Below are positions 1 to 5,454 of a stretch of DNA of 5,454 nt, piece after piece. How positions within the stretch are numbered: the first letter of the stretch is position 1; the number at the start of each line of letters is the position of its first letter. Origin of the DNA: an uncultured Brachyspira sp. Lineage in GTDB: Bacteria; Cyanobacteriota; Vampirovibrionia; Gastranaerophilales; Gastranaerophilaceae. The DNA is taken from positions 1-5,454 of the forward strand of contig ONYB01000203.1 in the NCBI GenBank assembly GCA_900321895.1. Reading direction: 5' to 3'. The translations under genes and the position numbers were made by a program. The notes under the pieces were generated by a model. The model was not told where the DNA came from. It did not search any database and saw only the letters and a program-made list of their open reading frames with translations.

Positions 1-279
1 GTCAAGAATTGTCTTTACGCCTTCATTTTCAAGTCTGTAAAGGTCAAAATGGTAAACCGGAAGTTTGCCGCTGTGATATTCGTTCAAAATCACGAAACTC
101 GGACTCGTTACTTTTTCTTTAACTTCTAAAGCATCTGCAACAAGTTTTACAAACGCAGTTTTACCTGCACCAATTTCACCGTAAAGGCTTATAAAACAAC
201 CGTTTGTAATAAGTTTTGCGAATTTCTCCGCCAATTCTTTTGTATCGTCTAAAGTTTTACAAATTTTTTCGTATTTCAT
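1..279 (-). CDS. tsaE: TsaE, tRNA t6A biosynthesis ATPase (3' end beyond window)
   Basis: TsaE is the small P-loop ATPase that works with TsaB and TsaD to make N6-threonylcarbamoyladenosine (t6A37) on ANN-decoding tRNAs in the cytoplasm. Translation from the ATG at 279 gives 93 residues, in frame to the window edge. The Walker A loop GEIGAGKT is at residues 34-41. The family motifs TSPSF (58-62) and HFDLYRL (77-83, with the conserved Asp and Tyr/Arg) follow. Family members are about 150 residues long, so roughly the last 60 are missing because the window ends; no break is visible. The start is supported by an AGGA sequence 7 bases upstream; another ATG at 287 is out of frame. It lies 12 bases after the diguanylate cyclase stop and is probably the third gene of the yebC unit. 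The identification is firm. Confidence 0.95.
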   Translation of the reverse strand, partial: MKYEKICKTLDDTKELAEKFAKLITNGCFISLYGEIGAGKTAFVKLVADALEVKEKVTSPSFVILNEYHSGKLPVYHFDLYRLENEGVKTILD

Positions 280-286
280 AATTTCA

Positions 287-291
287 TCCTA
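287..291 (-). promoter_or_regulatory. Ribosome binding site of tsaE
   Basis: TAGGA on the minus strand ends 7 bases before the ATG at 279. It fixes this ATG over the out-of-frame ATG at 287, which overlaps the site itself. It lies in the 12-base gap after the cyclase stop codon. Confidence 0.65.
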
Positions 292-1620
292 TTATTTTGT
301 AGAATTTTCGGGCTTGTAAATAACAACCTTGTTTCTGCCACTTTCCTTTGCCTCATAAAGAGCTTTGTCGGCATTCATCAGCAAATCTTCCGAGCTATCG
401 GTCTTTTTAAAGGAATAAATGCCCAAACTTATCGTAATTTGAATAGTTTTGGTGTCATTTTTCTTATTAACGTGCTCAATATTGATAACTTTGTTTGCAA
501 CTGCTTTTCTCAAACGTTCGGCAACCATAACCGCCTCATCCTCTTTTGTAAACGGCAAAATAATTGAAAATTCCTCTCCTCCGTAACGAGAGGCAATATC
601 GTATTCTCTCAAGTGCGAACGAATTATTTTTGCCGTCGTTTTCAAAATAAAATCACCCGCAGCGTGTCCGTAAGTATCATTCACGTGTTTGAAGTAGTCA
701 ATATCAATCATTATCCCGCATAACGGAGTATTTTTACGTTTTGCTGAAGAAGTTTCCTGCTTAATACGCTCTTCCATTTGGCGTCTGTTATAAAATCCCG
801 TCAATGCATCAAGTGTTGCGTGTTTCAAGATTTCAGCATAAACATTTGCCCTATTAATCGTAGTCGAGGTTTGTGCCGCAAGCTGTTCCATATATTCGAT
901 TTCTACTGGAATAAGCGGTTCTTCCGTACTTTTTGTAACAATCGCACCAATAACGCTGTTTTCGTTCACAAGCGGAAAATAACCATTTTTTCTGTCATCA
1001 CTGATAATTGTTGTTTTTTGCTCAGACAACTCCACAAGTCGACTTTCGATTTTTTCATCACGACAATTTGAAGGCCATTTGAGTTTAAATTTTCCGTTCT
1101 CTTTCAAAAAGATATAAATCAAATGATTTGAGATAAATGTATCAAGAATTTCTCCGATTATCGGAAGAATATAGTTCAATTCGTACTGAGTTTCGATAAT
1201 CTTTGCAATATTTTTCATCGAATCGTGAAATTCAATATTCTTCTGCATTTTCAACGTCAAAGAAATATTTTGGATTTTGAGAGAAATATTATAACACGCA
1301 ATCTCAAGAATTTCCATAATTTCACGAGAATTTCCTTCAATCTCAATAAATCCGATAAGCCTTTTCTTTTTCATCAAAGGATAAAAAATTTTATTATTTC
1401 TAATAAGCGGAATTCCGTCAAAAAGTTTTTCGACATCGGCATCCAAAACGGTCGAAACAGTCCAATGTTTGGAAAAATCTCTAAAAGAATTAAGCTGAGA
1501 ATCAAAAACAAAAATATTCACATTAGTGTGAAACAGCTCACTAAGAGCTGTTATCACATCAATATTACTGTCACTCTCATTGAGAGCTTTTGACAAAGTT
1601 TTCAACTTTTCTTTCAGCAA
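292..1620 (-). CDS. Diguanylate cyclase, GAF-like sensor plus GGDEF domain
   Basis: The protein should condense two GTP into c-di-GMP. With a TTG start at 1620 it has 442 residues. The first ~120 residues look like a degenerate GAF-type fold, about 135-260 like a second GAF domain, and a helical linker leads into the GGDEF domain (~265-435). The GGDEF domain has DALTGFYNRR (271-280), DIDYFKHVNDTYGH (from 306; metal and guanine contacts), GGEEF (347-351) and the C-terminal DKALYEAKESGRN (418-430). REYD (338-341), five residues before GGEEF, is an intact RxxD inhibitory site, so product feedback is expected. No signal peptide, membrane segment or EAL domain is seen, so it should be a cytosolic sensor-synthase; its ligand is unknown. 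An upstream TTG at 1665 would give 457 residues, but it lacks a Shine-Dalgarno and overlaps yebC by 43 bases. The TTG at 1620 has AGAGGG six bases upstream. Confidence 0.93.
   Translation of the reverse strand: MLKEKLKTLSKALNESDSNIDVITALSELFHTNVNIFVFDSQLNSFRDFSKHWTVSTVLDADVEKLFDGIPLIRNNKIFYPLMKKKRLIGFIEIEGNSREIMEILEIACYNISLKIQNISLTLKMQKNIEFHDSMKNIAKIIETQYELNYILPIIGEILDTFISNHLIYIFLKENGKFKLKWPSNCRDEKIESRLVELSEQKTTIISDDRKNGYFPLVNENSVIGAIVTKSTEEPLIPVEIEYMEQLAAQTSTTINRANVYAEILKHATLDALTGFYNRRQMEERIKQETSSAKRKNTPLCGIMIDIDYFKHVNDTYGHAAGDFILKTTAKIIRSHLREYDIASRYGGEEFSIILPFTKEDEAVMVAERLRKAVANKVINIEHVNKKNDTKTIQITISLGIYSFKKTDSSEDLLMNADKALYEAKESGRNKVVIYKPENSTK
1527..1558 (-). repeat. Inverted repeat / RNA hairpin inside the cyclase ORF
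   Basis: A perfect 8-bp stem (AACAGCTC with GAGCTGTT, 1532-1539 and 1545-1552) encloses a 5-base loop. After one bulged base (1553) the stem continues for five more pairs (TGTGA with TCACA). The 13 pairs lie about 62-93 nucleotides after the TTG start, in the codons for ITALSELFHT. A smaller hairpin (CTCTCA/TGAGAG, 1574-1586) lies between it and the start. It has no U-tract, so it is not a classical terminator. The function is unknown and it may be chance. Confidence 0.5.
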
Positions 1621-1622
1621 AA

Positions 1623-2372
1623 TTATCCCTCTAATTTTTGAACAATTTCGTCCGGAATGTCGCAATTTGCGTAAACATTCTGAACATCGTCATGTTCTTC
1701 CAACTTGTCAAGAAGTTTCAAAATCTGATCGGCAGTTTTTTCGTCGGTAACTTCGATCATATTTTGCGGAATTCTTGTAAGTTCGGATGTTTCACTCTTG
1801 AACCCTTCTTTTTCCAAGCCTTCTACAACATTTTGGAAATTTTCAGGTGAAGTGATAACTTTGTATTGACCGTCTTCTTCTGTTACATCTTCTGCATCAA
1901 GGTTGATTGATGCCTCAAACAATTTGTCAAAATCAGTATCTTCACCGAAAGTAATAACCCCTTTTTGGTCGAACATCCAACCTACACAACCTGTTGCTCC
2001 AAGGCTACCGTTATATTTAGTAAAGAAACTTCTGATATCGCCCGCAGTTCTGTTTCTGTTGTCGGTCATAGCTTCAACAACAACGGCAACACCGCCTGCT
2101 GCATATCCTTCATAAATCAACTCTTCATAATTGTCTGCACCTGCAGCTCCGGCACCTTTTTCGATTGCACGTTTAATATTATCATTCGGTAGTCCTGCGG
2201 CTTTTGCTTTTTCTACAGCCGTTCTCAATCGGAAATTACCCGCAGGATCAGGGCCGCCAAGTCTTGCGGCTACAATAAGTTCTCTTGAATATTTTTGAAA
2301 GACTACAGCACGTTGTGAATCTACTTTTGCTTTTTTATGTTTAATTGTTGACCATTTTGAGTGTCCTGACAT
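1623..2372 (-). CDS. yebC: YebC/PmpR/TACO1-family protein (translation factor or regulator)
   Basis: A full-length member at 249 residues (family about 240-250). The N-terminus MSGHSKW followed by a Lys-rich stretch (residues 1-21), GNFRLRTAVEKAKAAGLPNDNI (45-66), YEGYAAGGVAVVVEAMTDNRNRT (87-109) and the GWMF segment (131-134) are family hallmarks, so all three domains are present. The family was long annotated as transcriptional regulators. Work on mitochondrial TACO1 and on bacterial YebC supports a ribosome-associated role relieving stalling, notably at proline-rich sequences. Either role is cytoplasmic. The sequence resembles cyanobacterial YebC most, from memory. The ATG at 2372 has AGAGGA 8 bases upstream. 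The gene is first in a unit with its own promoter (2409-2438), followed two bases after its stop by the cyclase start. The identification is very firm; the molecular role is known only by family. Confidence 0.97.
   Translation of the reverse strand: MSGHSKWSTIKHKKAKVDSQRAVVFQKYSRELIVAARLGGPDPAGNFRLRTAVEKAKAAGLPNDNIKRAIEKGAGAAGADNYEELIYEGYAAGGVAVVVEAMTDNRNRTAGDIRSFFTKYNGSLGATGCVGWMFDQKGVITFGEDTDFDKLFEASINLDAEDVTEEDGQYKVITSPENFQNVVEGLEKEGFKSETSELTRIPQNMIEVTDEKTADQILKLLDKLEEHDDVQNVYANCDIPDEIVQKLEG
1627..1632 (-). promoter_or_regulatory. Ribosome binding site of the cyclase, inside the yebC 3' end
   Basis: AGAGGG on the minus strand is formed by the last two sense codons of yebC (GAG GGA) and the base before them, six bases before the TTG at 1620. 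The yebC stop (1623-1625) sits between the site and the start. Ribosomes finishing yebC would therefore cover the start region, which suggests translational coupling. This decides the start of the downstream gene. Confidence 0.7.
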
Positions 2373-2380
2373 ATTTTTAA

Positions 2381-2386
2381 TCCTCT
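2381..2386 (-). promoter_or_regulatory. Ribosome binding site of yebC
   Basis: AGAGGA on the minus strand ends 8 bases before the yebC ATG, a normal spacing. It supports the MSGHSKW start, which is also the conserved N-terminus of the family. Confidence 0.75.
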
Positions 2387-2408
2387 TTTTACTTGTACTT
2401 GCTCTTAT

Positions 2409-2438
2409 ATTTTAACAATAAATAAAAACCGATGTCAA
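2409..2438 (-). promoter_or_regulatory. Sigma70-type promoter of yebC-cyclase-tsaE
   Basis: On the minus strand a perfect -35 box TTGACA (2438-2433) is followed by an 18-base AT-rich spacer and TAAAAT (2414-2409), which matches the TATAAT consensus at 5 of 6 positions. Transcription would start near 2402, giving a leader of about 30 bases before yebC. The -35 box begins seven bases after the cca stop codon. Nothing resembling an intrinsic terminator lies between, so read-through from cca may add to expression. No operator or riboswitch could be seen in the short leader. Confidence 0.7.
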
Positions 2439-2445
2439 AAAATAA

Positions 2446-3882
2446 TTACGCCTTATCACTTGAAAAATTTTTCATAACAAAACTCTCTGCCTCTCCCTTC
2501 GTTGTAACCTCGCTTGAAAGTTGAGCTTCGTGAAGAGCATCCATAATTTTGCCTAACTCTCGAGAAGGTTTTATATTCAAAAGTTTCATTACATCATTTC
2601 CATTAAGCAAAATCGGCAACGGCTCTAGAGTTTCTCTTATTCTCAAATAAAACGCAAGCAACCTGTCGAGATTTGAGAGGTTATTCGCAACCATTTCTTC
2701 TGTGATAGCCTCACCCCGAGCTGAAAGCCTATCGGCTTTTGCAAGAATAATATTATCAATTACATTGTCGTCCATTTTCCGAATATATCTCATCATCGCT
2801 TTTTCTCCGGCTGAAGATGAAAAATCAATCTCCGGTGCTGACATCAACTGGGACGGATAAATATGATTTTTTATCATAGACACAACATAATTTACCTGTT
2901 TATTTGATAAATTCATTGATTTCAAAATCGGAGCGGCAAGCTTTGCCCCAACATCATCATGCTTAATAAATCTGTGTCTGCCGGTATCTTCCTCTATAGT
3001 CCAAGTTGAAAACTTTCCGATATCGTGCATAAACCCTGCAAGTTTAAGATGAGCAAGTCTTGATGCTCCGCCGAAATCTACCTCATCAAGGTGTGATTTT
3101 ACTTCCTCGGAAGCTTCTTCGTACAACAACTGAATTTGCTTAACAGTTTCAACGGAATGGTGAAACAAATCCAAGTGGTGATGAGTGTTTGGCGGCACTT
3201 GCTTAAGTTCTTTTACAAACGGGAAAATTTCTTCTAAAACCCATGTTTTATCCATATTTATAAGGGCTTTGTCTGCATATTTTCCACCAAAAAGCTTAAT
3301 TATTTCTGCATTAATCCGTTCTACTGCCGGTTTAGTGGTCAAATGTGCAAGAGAACAAACTGCATGAACAGTCGCCGAAGTAAGTTCAAAACCTAATGCC
3401 GCCTGAAATCTGTAAACCCTCAAAAGCCTTAACGGATCATCCTCAAAATTTTGTTCGGATATCAAACTCAATGTATGGTTTTTAATATCCGTAATTCCGC
3501 CACACATATCAACAACTTCAAAAGTTCTCAAATTTACGGCTATCGAATTTATTGCCAAATCCCTACGCATTATATCTTTTTCAAGAGAATTCTCAATCGG
3601 GTTGGTAATATCAAGGTAATTTATTTTGTCAGGCAGAACCAAACGATAAATTTTATTTTCCTCATCCAAGGGAACAAATGCCGCATCAAATAAATTCTTT
3701 ACCTTAAGGGCAAAATCTTTTGCATTTTCATCCATAACAATTAAATCTCTGTCTAAAGAGGATTTTCCCATCAAGAAATCTCGAACCGCACCACCTACAA
3801 GGTAAATTTCGTTGTCGAAAGTTTCTGTTATTCTTGTCAAAATTTCATCTGATTTAATTTTTGCAGTAATTTGAGTATTCAT
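2446..3882 (-). CDS. cca: tRNA nucleotidyltransferase (CCA-, CC- or A-adding) with HD domain
   Basis: This class II nucleotidyltransferase repairs or builds the tRNA 3' CCA end. The 478 residues hold GGAVRD (30-35), the catalytic DRD (D44, D46), RRDLAINSIA (106-115), the nucleotide-recognition motif DDPLRLLRVYRF (148-159) and ERINAE (188-193). An HD phosphohydrolase domain follows: H241/H242, H286-D287 (MHDIGK), H308, H340 and D384. HD-bearing members can have phosphatase or cyclic phosphodiesterase activity. A C-terminal GNDVMKLLNIKP segment (427-439) is typical. Between the catalytic carboxylates and RRD the chain runs directly from LDITNP (90-95) into SLEKDIMRRD. It lacks the longer flexible loop of classical CCA-adding enzymes, so a CC-only or A-only activity is possible. 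The ATG at 3882 overlaps rsmE by 29 bases and has AGGA ten bases upstream; no other good start exists. Confidence 0.93.
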   Translation of the reverse strand: MNTQITAKIKSDEILTRITETFDNEIYLVGGAVRDFLMGKSSLDRDLIVMDENAKDFALKVKNLFDAAFVPLDEENKIYRLVLPDKINYLDITNPIENSLEKDIMRRDLAINSIAVNLRTFEVVDMCGGITDIKNHTLSLISEQNFEDDPLRLLRVYRFQAALGFELTSATVHAVCSLAHLTTKPAVERINAEIIKLFGGKYADKALINMDKTWVLEEIFPFVKELKQVPPNTHHHLDLFHHSVETVKQIQLLYEEASEEVKSHLDEVDFGGASRLAHLKLAGFMHDIGKFSTWTIEEDTGRHRFIKHDDVGAKLAAPILKSMNLSNKQVNYVVSMIKNHIYPSQLMSAPEIDFSSSAGEKAMMRYIRKMDDNVIDNIILAKADRLSARGEAITEEMVANNLSNLDRLLAFYLRIRETLEPLPILLNGNDVMKLLNIKPSRELGKIMDALHEAQLSSEVTTKGEAESFVMKNFSSDKA

Positions 3883-4606
3883 AAATTATATTTCCTAATG
3901 CTACAGTTGCCGCCGTATCCGCTTTCAAAATCAATTCACCAAGAGTTAACATCGGGATTGATTTTTCTTCAAAAAGCCTGAATTCTCTATCGGAAAAACC
4001 ACCTTCAGGCCCGATTATTACAAGGATTTTTTCATCTTTTTTAAACGGGGATTTTTCACAATATTCTCGTAACGTAACCTTTGTACGTCTTTCGCAAAAC
4101 GCTATTATTTTATCAAATTTTGTATTGTTCAAAATCAAGTCGTCGAATTTTGCAACAGCCTCCTCACAGGTCGGAACAATCGCACGTTCACACTGCTTTG
4201 ATGCTTCATACATAATTTTTTGCCATTTCGAAATTTTCTTTTCCACAACGGATTTATTCAAGGCACAATTATCACTAAGCACCGGATATACAGCTTTTAC
4301 ACCCAATTCCGTTGACTTTTCAATTAATTCCGACTGATCATCACTTCTCAAAGGACTTTGAGCAAGATATAATTCAAAATCGAGATTTCTTTCGGATTTA
4401 TAAGACTTTTCTATTTTTGCAGAAATCTCTTTTGAAGTGATTTGCTCAATTATCGTTTCATATTGAATTTGATTTTCATCAATTAAAAGAAGTTTTTCGC
4501 CCCCTCTTGCACGAAGTGATTTTGCGATATGTTTGTAATTTTCTTCATCACAAACTTTTGCAATACCATTTTTAACATTTTCAGATTTTATAAAAAAGTG
4601 TGGCAC
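3854..4606 (-). CDS. rsmE: RsmE, 16S rRNA m3U1498 methyltransferase
   Basis: RsmE is a SPOUT-class SAM-dependent enzyme that methylates N3 of U1498 in 16S rRNA, in the decoding region of the 30S subunit. The 250 residues match the family length (E. coli about 243). An N-terminal PUA-like RNA-binding part (1-70, with HIAKSLRARGGE at 26-37) precedes the SPOUT domain: EKSTELGV (96-103), KWQKIMYEASKQCERAIVP (127-145), IGPEGGFSDRE (198-208) and LGELILKADTAATVAL (222-237). The last motif usually reads LRxETA; here Lys and Asp replace Arg and Glu, a conservative change in the SAM-binding knot. The start is GTG at 4606, five bases after a full AGGAGG. The gene begins nine bases after the LD-carboxypeptidase stop, and its last 29 bases are shared with cca. 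The identification is firm. Confidence 0.96.
   Translation of the reverse strand: MPHFFIKSENVKNGIAKVCDEENYKHIAKSLRARGGEKLLLIDENQIQYETIIEQITSKEISAKIEKSYKSERNLDFELYLAQSPLRSDDQSELIEKSTELGVKAVYPVLSDNCALNKSVVEKKISKWQKIMYEASKQCERAIVPTCEEAVAKFDDLILNNTKFDKIIAFCERRTKVTLREYCEKSPFKKDEKILVIIGPEGGFSDREFRLFEEKSIPMLTLGELILKADTAATVALGNIIYEYSNYCKN
3893..3896 (-). promoter_or_regulatory. Ribosome binding site of cca, inside rsmE
   Basis: AGGA on the minus strand ends 10 bases before the cca ATG and lies in rsmE coding sequence. The spacing is slightly long, so initiation may lean on translational coupling with the overlapping rsmE. Confidence 0.5.
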
Positions 4607-4611
4607 AAAAA

Positions 4612-4617
4612 CCTCCT
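4612..4617 (-). promoter_or_regulatory. Strong ribosome binding site of rsmE overlapping the upstream stop
   Basis: A complete AGGAGG on the minus strand lies five bases before the GTG at 4606. It supports GTG as start and overlaps the TAG stop of the preceding gene (4616-4618), so the two genes are probably translated in a coupled way. Confidence 0.8.
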
Positions 4618-5454
4618 AGCTCATTTTATATGATAAAATTCCGTCTTGCAAGATACCCCACGCACCAATAGGAACGGTTTGTTTATCGGAAGCATGAGTA
4701 AATTTAAACCCGCCATAAGTCGGAACGTTCAACAGATTTGCAAATTCATAAAAGACCTCCGACAACTCTTTTTCATCCCCACAAGCCATAAACTCGCCAA
4801 AAGCTACCCCTTTGCAGTGCTTACGAAAATCTTTTATATTTACCAACTGATTTAACATTTTATCGATTTTATAAACAGGCTCATTCAAATCCTCCGCAAA
4901 GAAAATAAAATCTTCCTCCGGCAAAAAATCAATTCCGCAAAGGGACACAACCGTCGAAAGATTTCCGCCCCAGATTATACCCTCCGCATTTCCTGAAAGA
5001 TATGTCCACGTTGAAAAATATTCTTCCTTTTCTCCTGTTAACACCCTAAAAAATGAATTTGCCGTAAATTCAGAAATATCGTTAAAATCTGACTGTGCCA
5101 TCGGGGCTGAAAAAGTTATCAAATCCGAATGTTCTGCCATCATCAGTGACAATGCAGTTATATCCGAATATCCGCAAAAAATTTTCGGATTTCTGCGAAT
5201 CAAATCAAAATCAATCAATTTTAAAAGTCTTATTGAACCGTAACCGCCTCTTGCACAGATTATCCCATTAATTTCAGTGTTTTGAAAAGCCTCATGTAGG
5301 TCTGAAACTCTCTCCTCGTCACTTCCCGCCATATAACGATGCGTTTTGAATATATTTTTACCCAATTTTACACGCAAATTTCTTTTTTCAAGATATGCTT
5401 GAGCTCGAATAATTTCATCGTATTCGACAGCCCCTGCCGGTGCAATTATTGCGA
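4616..5454 (-). CDS. ldcA: LD-carboxypeptidase, peptidase family S66 (5' end beyond window)
   Basis: S66 enzymes remove the terminal D-Ala from murein tetrapeptides, usually in the cytoplasm during peptidoglycan recycling (the family also contains microcin-immunity MccF proteins). The reading frame is open to the right edge. The part before 5377 encodes AIIAPAGAVEYDEIIRA, the conserved N-terminal strand, so only a few residues are missing. In the 278 visible residues, ARGGYGS (67-73) precedes the nucleophile motif GYSDITAL (Ser ~96). AEDLNEPVYKIDKML carries the likely triad Glu (~187), and GFKFTHASDKQTVPIG the likely His (~253). The position before this His is usually Gly and here is Thr. The triad therefore looks intact. 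The protein ends in KMS with a TAG stop. Murein recycling fits LdcA better than MccF, but the sequence does not settle it. Confidence 0.92.
   Translation of the reverse strand, partial: AIIAPAGAVEYDEIIRAQAYLEKRNLRVKLGKNIFKTHRYMAGSDEERVSDLHEAFQNTEINGIICARGGYGSIRLLKLIDFDLIRRNPKIFCGYSDITALSLMMAEHSDLITFSAPMAQSDFNDISEFTANSFFRVLTGEKEEYFSTWTYLSGNAEGIIWGGNLSTVVSLCGIDFLPEEDFIFFAEDLNEPVYKIDKMLNQLVNIKDFRKHCKGVAFGEFMACGDEKELSEVFYEFANLLNVPTYGGFKFTHASDKQTVPIGAWGILQDGILSYKMS

Noticed and set aside
1408..1417. 10-base palindrome CGGAATTCCG
   Set aside because: An isolated palindrome inside coding sequence with no second copy or nearby promoter, so no support for an operator.
1621..1665. N-terminal extension of the cyclase to a TTG at 1665
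   Set aside because: No Shine-Dalgarno precedes it and it overlaps yebC by 43 bases, while the TTG at 1620 has a well-placed site.
2373..2445. Riboswitch or terminator in the only intergenic gap
   Set aside because: The gap is 73 AT-rich bases, mostly taken up by promoter and ribosome binding site. No GC-rich hairpin with a U-tract and no room for a c-di-GMP riboswitch.
778..4855. Several plus-strand open frames of 60-122 codons
   Set aside because: All lie antisense inside strongly conserved minus-strand genes, and their translations look like no known family. They are shadows.
5162..5190. Inverted repeat ATCCGAA/TTCGGAT in the LD-carboxypeptidase gene
   Set aside because: Seven pairs with a 15-base loop in AT-rich coding DNA. 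The left arm encodes the conserved active-site segment, so chance is the better explanation.
5375..5377. TTG at 5377 as the start of the LD-carboxypeptidase
   Set aside because: The frame stays open upstream and encodes the conserved S66 N-terminal strand (AIIAPAGAV), so the true start is outside the window.

Overview
The window holds six closely packed genes, all on the minus strand. Reading in the direction of transcription (high to low coordinates), they are an LD-carboxypeptidase (S66 family, 5' end cut off), rsmE, a tRNA nucleotidyltransferase with an HD domain, yebC, a GAF/GGDEF diguanylate cyclase, and tsaE (3' end cut off). There is no mobile element, CRISPR array, tRNA or rRNA gene. 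The only real intergenic space is 73 bases between the nucleotidyltransferase gene and yebC.

The DNA is AT-rich, with A/T-rich codons and the standard code. The YebC protein looks cyanobacterial: the stretch around residues 121-139, with a GCVGWMFDQKGV core, and the GGPDPAGNFRLRTA segment resemble cyanobacterial YebC. AT-richness together with a non-photosynthetic, compact housekeeping context fits a gut or environmental Vampirovibrionia/Melainabacteria (Gastranaerophilales-like) genome. This is inference from remembered family sequences, not a database match. An LD-carboxypeptidase fits a Gram-negative type cell that recycles murein.

Region 1 (2446-5454): ldcA-like, rsmE and cca follow each other with a 9-base gap and a 29-base overlap. 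They look like one transcription unit whose promoter lies beyond the right edge. It joins murein peptide recycling, 16S rRNA methylation and tRNA 3'-end maturation.

Region 2 (1-2438): a good sigma70-type promoter with a perfect TTGACA sits directly after the cca stop codon and should drive yebC, the diguanylate cyclase and tsaE. The cyclase is best read from a TTG codon two bases after the yebC stop, with its Shine-Dalgarno inside the last yebC codons. tsaE follows after 12 bases. This places a complete, product-inhibitable c-di-GMP synthase between a translation factor (YebC) and a tRNA t6A-modification ATPase (TsaE).

Most of the window is ordinary housekeeping. Points worth a second look are the cyclase's place in a translation operon, its coupled TTG start, a 13-bp hairpin early in its message, and a nucleotidyltransferase whose catalytic domain appears to lack the long flexible loop of CCA-adding enzymes, hinting at a CC-only or A-only enzyme.
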